The position numbers and the translations under genes are program-made. The notes below the pieces were generated by a model, which was not told the DNA's origin, did no database searches, and saw only the letters and a program-made list of their open reading frames with translations. Shown here one piece after another: positions 11,401 through 23,225 of a stretch of 34,323 bases of DNA. Each line of letters begins with the position of its first letter. The first letter of the stretch is position 1. This DNA is from Dinochytrium kinnereticum (Eukaryota; Chytridiomycota; Chytridiomycetes; Chytridiales; Chytridiaceae): the NCBI GenBank assembly GCA_027604005.1, contig JADGJT010000195.1, positions 1 to 34,323 of the forward strand, in the 5' to 3' direction.

Positions 11401-11667
11401 TGAATCTGTTCGTGCGCTCGTTCAACTTCTCGCTTGTACTCCTGCATCCTCCTCCATATTGCTTCCTTTTGGTACTGAGTGATAAAGTCCTGGGGTGTTA
11501 AGGGACGGGTGATGTTGAGTCGGGCACGTCTTCAAAGTAAGCATCATCACCTCCTCAACACTTTTCTCGTCCCCATTCCTGGCTGAGTCTCCGGCCCCTT
11601 CCTCCTCGTTTCGGTTGCGCTTTGGAGGGGGAAGGCTAGTTGGATGGTTGTCCACTGCCCTTTTCAT
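8409..11667 (-). CDS. BRE1: E3 ubiquitin-protein ligase Bre1 (histone H2B)
   Basis: Seventeen exons give 766 residues: 11667-11551, 11489-11334, 11282-11096, 11050-10980, 10931-10776, 10734-10612, 10565-10386, 10323-10144, 10056-9917, 9849-9765, 9695-9558, 9505-9377, 9308-9159, 9081-8950, 8879-8700, 8652-8579, 8511-8409. Phase closes throughout. With Rad6, Bre1 attaches single ubiquitin to histone H2B in transcribed chromatin. The N-terminus has the family's QKEAIWRRMQEYKREVERA block (exon 2). The middle is nearly all heptad-rich coiled coil. The C-terminus is a complete C3HC4 RING with ligands C713, C716, C728, H730, C733, C736, C748 and C751, split by an intron between the fourth and fifth ligand. 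The start codon is only 54 nt from the stop of the upstream PEX11-like gene, so the promoter must lie in that gene's 3' end. Confidence 0.95.
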
Positions 11668-11720
11668 GGACGAGAAAGCAGCTCAATTTTCAACATATTT
11701 TGCGGACACGACGGACAGGA

Positions 11721-11726
11721 TTTATT
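11721..11726 (-). terminator. Poly(A) signal overlapping the PEX11-like stop codon
   Basis: The last codons read GAA-TAA followed by A, so AATAAA overlaps the stop. The next gene's ATG is at 11667, which leaves almost no room for a separate 3' UTR and promoter. Confidence 0.45.
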
Positions 11727-12662
11727 CATCGGCCAGCGACATCCAGCTCGAGTGCAGCTGCATTCCCGAGGCAGCAGCCCCCAGGACAGATATGAAGATA
11801 TCGGAGAAAGGAGAATGCTGCAGCGACCAGTGAATGGCAAGCGGAAGGTATGCCAGGTTGATCAGGGCGTTGCAAGCTAGGCTGGACAGCTTATGGTCTA
11901 CTTCTTGCCTTGTCATTATCGGGCATTCATCGTCGCTCACAGGGGTGCCCTCAATGCTCTCCGAAACCCTTGAGGTTTTGTCCTTTGCTGCAACGGTAAT
12001 GTGTAGTATCGACATCTCTTGGTGCGCTTGGAGTAGCTGCAGCACAATCTGAAAATGATAATTATGGTCCATATTGGTATGCTTTCTACGCACCGTCGTG
12101 AGCCAAAGTCGACATCCCCAGAGACCTAGGCTCTTCATCGTCTCCTTTGACAAGAGAATAACCCGATGCGCACCGAGCCACCACAGTTGTTCCATTGGAC
12201 AGCTGATCATATTGAGAGCATTCTGCAGCCGACACAAGTTCTGAAGAAGGCGGGTTGGATATGGATTACATTCAGATTGGATGATCCACTGCGTTAATCC
12301 TATAATGCTGTGTAGCTTTAGCAGCATTTGCAGGTCACCAAGAGGTGTTGTCAGGTTTGTAAGCCTGGAGGCAAGCAGGCAGCCAGGATGCCGCCGATTC
12401 AGAAACCATGCGCCAACTTTTGCCAAGTACTGCATGAACTGTAGCAGAGCTCAACTTTCTATCCATGATGGGCAGATGCTTACCATAAACACCCTTCCGG
12501 TTCCCTGAACAGAACCCAACAGCCTACATGTCTGATAACAGGACTTTACATTCAAATAACAAGGTTTCGATTCACCTTGTCCAGGCGGCGATGTGATCGT
12601 TGTGGGCCTGCAGGCAAGTGGATCATTGCAGCTTTGAGCAGAGAACTTCTCACGCTCAGCAT
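11722..12662 (-). CDS. PEX11-family peroxisomal membrane protein
   Basis: Three exons, 12662-12576, 12531-12484 and 12438-11722, give 283 residues. Pex11-family proteins sit in the peroxisomal membrane and promote its elongation and division. The family's layout is visible: an N-terminal block resembling LLGSVQGTGRVF followed by a QYLAKVGAWFL amphipathic segment, a central part with MEQLWWLGAHR (cf. the D.LVWLG.. block), and a C-terminal hydrophobic Gly-rich segment SVLGAAASGMQL like the usual GLLG..SS..GL ending. I cannot assign it to a PEX11 subtype. The start is the first ATG in frame; Met13 is an alternative. The stop codon TAA is itself part of an AATAAA. It is tightly packed between BRE1 (54 nt) and the ankyrin gene (140 nt). 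Confidence 0.75.
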
Positions 12663-12758
12663 ATGTTAGGCCCTTTGGAAGGTTGAGTATTTTATTCCAG
12701 AACCTCGTGACTAAAAGAAGTGTAGTGATTGGATTGGATGTTCGTGACCGTTCTGGTT

Positions 12759-12764
12759 TTTATT
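12759..12764 (-). terminator. Poly(A) signal, ankyrin gene
   Basis: AATAAA on the minus strand, about 40 nt past the stop and about 100 nt before the next start codon. Confidence 0.45.
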
Positions 12765-12802
12765 AGACACGTTTGGTCAAATACAAGTGTTATGCGCACA
12801 AT

Positions 12803-15800
12803 CTATCTGTCGAGGCCCGGGGCATCCCAGTTTTTTACAAGATGGATCGCGGCATTCGCAGCTGTTTGGGCAGCATTCATTGGGAAAACCTGCCGTGCTG
12901 GCCTCATCCTCGATACAACAGTCTTAAGGAGCTCTTGAACCTTTTCGTAGCTGACCAAGTCCCTGTCTTCTTCATTGACATCCATTAGGGAAGACTTCCG
13001 CTCAATCGCTTCCGGTAGTTCATGGGACTTAAGCTTTAATCTCAGCTTCTGCGAAAGAGTTTCCGTGATAGTAAGTCCAGCGTGATCTTCGCGGTTTAAT
13101 GCCTCCAAATCGAAGCCCAAGCCAAGTTCAGTCTTGGTCACGTTCAAACTACGGACAGCAGAGTGGAGTGAACTTACTCCCCAAACGTCGCTCCCTTTCG
13201 TTACGTTTGCACTGTTCATTGCTTCCTGCAACATCTTCACAGTGCTGGATTGCGCGAAATTCGCGGCCACCATCAAGGGGGTTTGCTGGTGGAGTTTTGA
13301 CTTTGCTGAAAGTAGGTCGCTAATACATTCGATCGGACAGCTATCTATCAAAAGCTTTGCTACGTCGCTTCGTCCATGACGCCTATAGATTAATTTGAGG
13401 TTCAAACATTCCTCATTAGGTCATTGATATACCAGAATGCCATGCAAGAATATAATAAAAAAGGTGAAGGAAAAAGCAAAATAGAGGCGTACACTGCAAA
13501 GTGGATAGGATTCCAAGCCCTCTTCGTATCGACCGATAAGATAAGACGCGTCATATCGAACCCTGAAAGTAATGCTTTGGCACATTCTAACTTGCCGCCT
13601 TCCGCCGCAGTATGGATTGGCAACATCCCGTTGACGTCCGTAATTTCAAGGGACCATCGTTCCTTTACGTCCGCAGGCAAAAAATCGCTAAATGCCTTAA
13701 TAACATCCGGCTGATTGCTTAAGACGGCATTATGAAGTGGTGACGAGTTGTGTACAAAGTTTTTGCTTTCAGGAATATTTTCGATCGATAGCATTCGCTT
13801 AGCAAGAAGGCCAAGAGATAGGTCGGGTCGACGAAGTAGGTTAGCCAATGGATCATCTTTTGGCTGGTTTTCATGGTAGCATATCAAAATACTCTCCAAA
13901 TATCCCTCACTGAGAAGCTTTCCGATAATGCCACAACTTCCATAAGTTGCTGCAGTGTGGAGAATGGTCTGTAGCGACGACTTAATCGAAGTGAAAGATG
14001 TATCTAGGGGCTTTTCTCGCATAGATGGCGGAGAAAGCCCGTCCGAGTATTTTGGCTTCTTAACCATTACTGTTTCAGGGCCAATATTAATATCCTCGAT
14101 ATGTAGCTCGGGAAGGTAATCAGCGACGTCGATATTACATAAACTTTCCCTGTAATCTCGGTCAACAAACATCACTCTGTCCTGAACCAGTATAAAACAA
14201 ACCTCATCAGAAAATCAAAGATATTCACATCGTCATACTTAACCACATCAACAACGTGGTGACCCATTGATTTGCTCAATTCTTTGATTACTCTGGACGT
14301 TGTCGGATTCTTTATGAACGTCTTAATTTTTTCGACCTCTGCATCAGACACCTTTGCTCCTGCTTCATGTGCCTCCAACGTAAATCCCTTTTCTACTAAA
14401 AAGGCCGTCCGTGCCATCTCAAGAAACTGGGTCAGTCCCAAATCTCCTCCGCCAAGTGAGCTGCAGTCGAAGGTTGAGACAGAGTGCCACTGACCTACAT
14501 CCTTCAGCCCGTTTGGTATCTTTGAAACCGCAAGCTTAATAGAAGTCAAAGGCAATGAGGTCTTAATTTCGAGATACTGAACAAGCGAAAAGTCGGATTT
14601 GGCTGGGTTTTCATCTTCCGTATCATTCTCTTCCTCATTATGTTGGTTATCCCCGTCCTCACTTTCTTTATCATCATAATCTTCGTACTCATCTTCGCTC
14701 TCTTCACCATAATTATGCATACCCATGACCTCAAAATTGTTCATGTGGGCATTTGCGCCTTTTGTAGACAGCTTTACTTTAGGGTTCTTGCGTTGCTCCA
14801 GAGCAATCTTAAAGATCACTTGCGCTGTTTCATAGTGGCCTCTCAAGAAAGCGACCATTAATGGAGTAATAGAGTCATAGTGACAGGTAACAAGTAGCCT
14901 ATCTGCATGAGGGCCCGATCGCGCTAATTCTGTTATTTTTTCATGATTTCCCTCCCATGCCGCCGAAAACAGCTCTGTGTACTTCTCCAGTTTGCTTGGG
15001 TGGGGTAATAGACCAAAATTACTTTGACTCAGGATGGTAAACCTGGGTAAGGACTCGTTTGGCGCTGTTTCTGGCAGTTGTTGGGGTTCCGGAACCACAT
15101 AGGTCGGTTTAGCTCCCATCCGTGAAAGAATGTCCTCGCAGAGTTTAAAGCGACGAAGAGCTCTCTCCTCCTTCAGCAACATCGCCTTTGGATGGGTCTC
15201 TAAGTCAGTAATGTTTGGCGCCTCGTCTGAGTCGTTCATTAGCATCTCTTCGATCGTATGAGGTAGAGGATCGACAATAGAATATCTCGGCACCGTCATT
15301 CTTGAGGTTATAAGGCTGTTCAAAAAGCCGCGCCAGCCGTCCTCATTGGAGTTCTCTGCCTTTTTCTTAAGAGTTTCCGCTGCTTTAAGCAAGTCCTCTA
15401 CGGTTCGCCTTCGGCTAATTACATATTCTTTCTGCTGCAATATCTTTCGTTGCAAAGTATCCATCAGCGAATCCTTATTATTTAAGACGTCGGGATCTTT
15501 CTCTATGAGTAATCTCAAGCATTCGTGATTCCCATTATTAATCGCAATAGCAGCTGGATGCTCAATAATGTTGAGCATCTCCGCAGCGGAATTATTGAAC
15601 CTTCTGGCCAAGAAGCTGTAATTGAGGTTCTTTTCAAATCGAGCGATTGCCTTTTCACATTCTTCTAAGGAGTAGCTAACCTGACGTTCAATGTGAATGT
15701 TTAGTTGAGATTAAGAATTTACCTCTGCACCGTTTGCGATCAAAACCCGAAGTGCGCTGACGCAGCCGATCCTACAGGCTAGTGCCGTAGGAGACTCATA

Positions 15801-18448
15801 TTTATTATTCATGCTGTTAATCCATGCTTTCACATCACTGGGTTGCGCTAGACGAAAGTATAACTCTAGAAGCTCAGCCGCTCGGCCAGGAACAAGCTTG
15901 TTATCCATAACGGCCAAATGCAAAACAGACACAAAAGATTGACGCTCAATAAAATTCATCTACGATGGTAGCATGGTAAATTGTTTCAATACTTACAATG
16001 CTTAAACCTACCTGAGAGAGAGACAGTTTAAAGTCGAAAAGAAGAACACGCAGAACCTTTTCCATCTTTTTACGGTCCACACAAAGGGAGGCTAGTCGTA
16101 GAGCTGTGATTTGGCTCGGACTCTGATAGGAGTTCTGAGAGTTTATCTGCAGCCTCTTCTTCGCATCGGCCCCAGCCGTGAGGAGTATCCTGCAGAAGTC
16201 ATCATTCCCGTAGAGAATCGCAAAATGAAGAGGTGTCATCTGAAAGTGTAAAAGATATCAGGATTCACACACAATCACAAAAAAATAAATAAAAAATTAA
16301 AAAATAAAAAAAATACATTAAAATCCCACTCAGTCGTTGAAAGATCGATATAATCAAGGCTATCGTCCTCAGAATTCTCAATTTCTGGGACAGACCTTTC
16401 AGGATCCCATTCATCTGTTTCGTTTGCTCTTATATGGATGAAGCTATCAAGGGACGCAATTACCGAAGGCTCTAAAGAGGTTAATTAAGTCTTTGGATCA
16501 CATCCACCAATGTCAACTGGCTTTTTCTTATTTGCATTATCGTCAATGAGCAGTTTGTTCTCCGTGCTCTTTTTAAGCAAGAGGCGGCCAATCTCGGTAA
16601 AGCCATGTTCCGCGCAGATGTGCAACGGATTTCTGCCGTCAGGAAGTGTTAAAGCCAACTGAACGTTCTCAGAAAGGAGATAAGAGACGCATTTGATCGC
16701 ATTGCAAAGAGTGGCTAAAAGCAGTGGAGTGCGTCTATATATAAAGATTAGTTGCACTATTTATATAGGAAAAATTCTAACCCCATCCAGTCCCTACTAT
16801 TTAAATCCACGGACGCCTGGTTACATATCATTTTTAAAGCCTCATCGTCGTCTTTTACAATCGCCTGAATTAATTCGACTGCATTATCCGGAACGTAAGC
16901 ACCATCTGTCCAATCATCCTCTGTCAATGGATGAAAGCTTCCAATTTCTTGCCGGCCAGGATTATCTACAATGAATTGAAGGCTTCCCGAAACATAGAGC
17001 TTTCTTTCTTCCTCTTCAAGTTCTTCAGGTCGAGTTGGACAGGCACCACAGCAATCTCCTAAAACATCATCCATCGTTCCATAAAACAATGGATGTTGGT
17101 GATGCCTTGTCGATCTGAATTTGTGCATTAGTGCTGGGTCTTCTAGAGTTAGTGGTGATTTCATTGGATAAAAATTCACGATTGAGCAGGTAGTCTTTCT
17201 TGTGAGCTAGTCTTGCTATTCTCCTGGCAGTCCATTGAGGCCCCTTCATGCAACTCATCAGACTATAAAAAAATTGAAATCTCTCACATAAGGCAAAAAA
17301 ATAGTGTTGTAATCACTTGAGTCTACTCCTTGACTTTTTAAGTCGTTATTGCGATGGTAGCTGTACTGAAGGTACTGGCCGGCGTTTTTGTGGGGTGGTC
17401 GCATCTTTCTTTCTCTCTGATTCTCCTTGTATGTCAAACGTTCTTCTTGAGTACGGAGGGCTTCAAACAAGAGTAATCGAGCAAGCCCTCGCGTTTTTTC
17501 AAAGGACCTATCATAAAGCTGAGGGTCGATCTTACTTCTATCCAGTTCAGGAACGCGTATTTCAAAGCCACGCTCAGAATACTTTGCAAGCCTTGATTCG
17601 TAGCTTGGAGATCGTCGAGTGATGTCGATAATGTTGCATTGCGTAATTATGGCAAAATGTCCTCTACGAGTAGACCACACATCCTTCCCATCAAATCCAA
17701 CCGTGCAGCAATCAACATCAAATCCTGTCAATACTTCGGCGGGAGATTGGTAGAGTCTCAAGACAACCTGAATGTGACGGAAAGGATGCTGGGATATGAT
17801 TGAAATTGCGTTGGGTGTCCTGAAGGCAAGGACCTCATATGGGACGGACTCCACAACCGATTGGAAGATTTCCTGCATTTTCACTTTAGCCTGGTTTTCA
17901 TCTAAACCATAGATAAACAGGTCAATATCAGAAGCAGGAAACTCCGTTCTCAGGTACTGTCGTCGTTCTGACAGATTCATTGTAGCTGCTTCTGGGAGCG
18001 GTTGAAGACATGAAAGAACACTACCCCCTGCAGCAAATACGTTGTCCCAATTTAAGTACTGGAGCGATCCTTCTGTAAAGAGCTTCCAGTTAATGAGGAA
18101 GTTCTTCTTATCCACAATGGCTGAGGTTCCAGCTAGTCGACGGTTCTTTGCTTCCAGTTTCAAAATAACAGGTGTTGCATTCTCTTCTTCAAGTAGAGGC
18201 AGAGTATTCCATAGGTTGCTCTTGTCAGAATGCACAGGCAAGAGTGTCGCGTAGGGGTCCTGAATCTCTAGCGCATCACGCTGCTGTGCAAAAAGCTTTC
18301 TATTTGCATTCTCTAGATCGATACACTCTCTTAACACACAATTATTCGTCCAGTCGTATTGGGCCGCTTACTTTCTGAGTCTCGATCTGAAGGCATGGTT
18401 TGTTTGGTTCTCAGCAGACAAGAAGTCGTTGATGTACGAAGACGACAT
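12803..18448 (-). CDS. Large ankyrin-repeat protein with N-terminal nucleotidyltransferase-like domain
   Basis: Eleven exons: 18448-18372, 18329-17288, 17243-17180, 17142-16782, 16734-16508, 16471-16317, 16239-16012, 15959-15723, 15680-14203, 14149-13493, 13382-12803, giving 1,701 residues in closed phase. Residues about 120-245 carry nucleotidyltransferase-fold hallmarks: AAGGSV (GGS at 127-129), SDIDLF (D160, D162) and FDVDCC (D230/D232) as candidate third acid. A block with DPGRQEIGSF and DDWTDGAYV follows, as in a family of fungal ankyrin proteins I recall. Ankyrin-type units follow (RTPLLLAT, NPLHICAEHG, MTPLHFAILYG, SPLHNAV, LPIHTAAEGG, NPIHFAV, TPLMVAAN), split by a helical section and a Glu/Asp-rich tract near 14590-14720. 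Activity and partners are unknown; catalysis is inferred from motifs only. There is no signal peptide or clear membrane segment. Confidence 0.85.
16254..16316 (-). repeat. A/T low-complexity tract inside an intron
   Basis: The intron between ankyrin-gene exons 6 and 7 contains runs of A broken by single Ts on the plus strand (about 16278-16316), i.e. a T-rich tract on the transcribed strand just after the donor. At 77 nt it is one of the longer introns of the gene. Confidence 0.6.
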
Positions 18449-19123
18449 GTTGTGTGACTGCCTTTCGACGAGCTTGTCCGGAATGTGTCTGATTCAATCA
18501 AGGTCGTAAGTTGTCCCTACAGCATAACTCGCAATTCAACCCAACTCTACGCTGAACGACACAAAAATACCGTAATATGATACAATAGGAAGATGCTTTA
18601 CATCATCGCCACTTTCACTTTTTTCCAGTTTTTTTGGAATGCTGCATATCGGCGCGGAAGATTTAAGAAACAGCAAAAATCAAGAGGTATGGAGAAGTGT
18701 AGGAACCATCAAAAAAACTTGGAAGTACAGATCTATCTTACAGAACAAATAGCTGACGTATATTTAACGACTTTGATCAGTAGAAGCGTAGCCGTTTATA
18801 CAATAGGTGCTTGCATTTCTCTTAAGCCAGGGGAGCACGCTGAGCAGCCCAGCATGTGAAGCAGAAGGTGTTGAGACAACCTGCAGCATAAAGGCGCATA
18901 TCAACGCGTATGTTTCCGCGTGCAGAGCAGCAGCGTCGTTGTCGCTGTTTATTTTTAGAATGCATCATGGCATCAGCTGCCAGCCAGGACATGTGCATCG
19001 AATACGATGGAATTTCAATCTGGGGTTTGTCACGAATGGTTGGTGTCCACGTTGATCAAAATTCAAAGGCAAAAAACAGCAAATTCATCACCACATACAT
19101 ACTTCCGCAACCATCTGCACAAG
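18449..19123. promoter_or_regulatory. Divergent promoter region of the ankyrin gene and MIX17
   Basis: A 675-bp spacer between two start codons pointing away from each other. Several plus-strand frames (for example 18593-18859 and 18910-19311) are open but show no family resemblance; the latter runs out of frame across the true MIX17 start. I see no TATA box I would defend. It should hold both promoters and 5' UTRs. Confidence 0.5.
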
Positions 19124-19699
19124 ATGCCTCGCCAATCCAGCCGTCGCTCCGCCCCCGCGCGCCCTGCTCCCGCTCAGACCCGCGGCGCCTCCACATCCAC
19201 CCAGCAGCAAGTCCCTGCCCAGGCCCCCCCGCCGCAGCCACCCATGATGCAGCAGCAGGCCCAGCCTCAACAGCCGGTATGTCAGCTGCACTTCACTTCT
19301 GCAAATATTAGTAAACTGACAATGGATGCTGCTATTACACAGGGATTGTTTGCTCAGATGGCCACCACGGCTGCCGGTGTTGCTGTTGGAAGTGCTGTGG
19401 TGAGTTTTGAATCGAAATAGTTGAGTGCCGTTTCGGATCTCTCTGACACATACCGTTACTAGGGCCACACCCTTGGCGCTGGTTTGACTGGCCTGTTCAG
19501 TGGCGGTAGCAAGGAGGCTGCTCCCCAGCAGGCCGCCCCCGTTCAGCAATCCCAGTACAACGCCCCTCAGACAGTTTGCGAGCCGGATGCTAGGGCTTTC
19601 CAGGCCTGCTTGGAGAAGAACCCTGGAGACATTTCTGCTTGCCAGTTCTACTTGGACATGCTGAAGCAGTGCCAGGCCAACTCCAAGCAGTGGGCTTAA
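19124..19699 (+). CDS. MIX17: Twin CX9C mitochondrial protein, Mix17/CHCHD2 family
   Basis: Exons 19124-19276, 19343-19399 and 19463-19699 give 148 residues. The N-terminus is rich in Arg, Ser, Ala and Pro without acids for its first 20 residues, fitting a mitochondrial presequence, and is followed by a Gln/Pro-rich stretch. The middle (GLFAQMATTAAGVAVGSAVG) is the hydrophobic helix typical of CHCHD2/CHCHD10/Mix17. The C-terminus is a CHCH fold with Cys109-x9-Cys119 and Cys130-x9-Cys140, which in this family is oxidised by the Mia40 pathway in the intermembrane space. Length and domain order match the family. The gene is on the plus strand, divergent from the ankyrin gene. Confidence 0.93.
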
Positions 19700-20412
19700 A
19701 CCTTGGTTGGAAGATATATCCCCATTTTTTTATCTGAACCTTTTGTTTCGGGATGCTCTCGAAGTACTTCCACACCACGTACACTCTCAATAAACGCATA
19801 ATGACATTCGGTATCAGGTGTAAGGTTTTTAAGGGATCGCAGTGGAGATTGAGCTGCGTTGCGGAGGATTCTTAAACATATGTCACGGCTGGAGGAAACC
19901 GAAATACTCTCCATGCAAGCGAATTAATAGTGATGGCCTCATAAGTTGATTGTCCTGAAACGGAAGAGGGACCCAACCTTCTTTTTCTATTTTGCCACAA
20001 TGAGGGCTGCCACGGAGTTCAACGTGGACTTAACGCAGTGAACGCCCGTCCACAAAAAAAGGCCGACCTAATCTTGCAGCCTTCTCCACGTCTTCCGCGG
20101 GATTTAGTCATCCTGAAAGCCGATAATGAGTTTGCCTAAGGGTGATTTGTTCAGGAATCTATGTGAATTATGTATCAGAGTTAGCTAATACTGATATCAC
20201 CACTGCGGGAAGGAGCGTTATCCTGCGACATAGCATGTGCATGAGTGCCGTCTCGTCTGGAAGTTATTTCGTACATTAGCCCCAACAATAGCAGCATTAA
20301 CTGCACCATCTAGTATTAGCGTCTGTGCGATTACCTTCTATCATCACTTGTGCAACCAACTTGGACAACTCCGAAAGCAGATCGTCCAGGCCAGAACAGG
20401 AACCAACTCGAA
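19700..20412. other. Spacer between MIX17 and katanin p60
   Basis: The first 100 bases are the MIX17 3' UTR. A minus-strand frame of 72 codons (19696-19914) and a plus-strand one at 20237-20425 are open, but I recognise neither and see no splice partners. The last part should hold the katanin promoter. Confidence 0.4.
19789..19794 (+). terminator. Poly(A) signal, MIX17
   Basis: AATAAA about 90 nt after the stop codon, in a T-rich context. Confidence 0.55.
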
Positions 20413-22749
<2,337 letters not shown>

Positions 22750-23225
22750 GATCACTCTATGTGGTTGATAAGAAATTTGACTCCATTATTGATGGAGTGT
22801 TTGACATTAACCTTTGCTAATGCGTCCATCTATAAGTACGGTATCGCTTTTTCCCACCAATGACGGCTGCTCTGAAGTATTAAGTGCGTGGTAAAATAAA
22901 AGTGCGTCGTTTCAGACAGTCATCCACCAGATATCTCTCAGGGTTCACAGGATTACCTTCCACACAATAAGATTAATCATAAGAATCAAACTCCTCAAGT
23001 TCAAGGAAGCTGATCAAGGGGGTGTCATCCAAGGCCTACCGTGAAGTCGCGGTCTCGGGCCTGGCCAAGCCTTAATAATTCTATTGCAGGATCATCCGTG
23101 TGACAGAGCCAGCCTTAGCCCTCGCCTCCCACTTCGCAAGTCTCATCATTAGCAAAACTCGAAGGCGATCAACCAGCACCACTGAACTCCCTCTGTCCTT
23201 ATCGTGCTGATCTAATTCCAGTTCA
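22750..23225. other. Spacer between katanin p60 and OSH3-like gene
   Basis: It holds the katanin 3' UTR and presumably the promoter of the oxysterol-binding gene. I see no further gene. An upstream exon of the next gene could be hidden here, because that gene's first exon is only seven codons. Confidence 0.4.
22895..22900 (+). terminator. Poly(A) signal, katanin p60
   Basis: AATAAA about 145 nt past the stop codon. Confidence 0.4.

Noticed and set aside
13424..13714. Plus-strand frames within the ankyrin gene
   Set aside because: Shadows of the minus-strand coding exons, with no family resemblance.
14177..14202. A 26-nt intron between ankyrin-gene exons 9 and 10
   Set aside because: A 53-nt intron with the same donor, a TTGAC branch and TTACAG acceptor at 14150 keeps the same frame and is of normal size.
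17258..17287. A 25-nt intron GTGAGA...ATAG in the ankyrin gene
   Set aside because: It leaves the wrong frame; the acceptor at 17244 gives PYGPQW, which fits the family.
19088..19549. Minus-strand frame across MIX17
   Set aside because: Antisense to the Pro/Gln-rich and CHCH coding exons.
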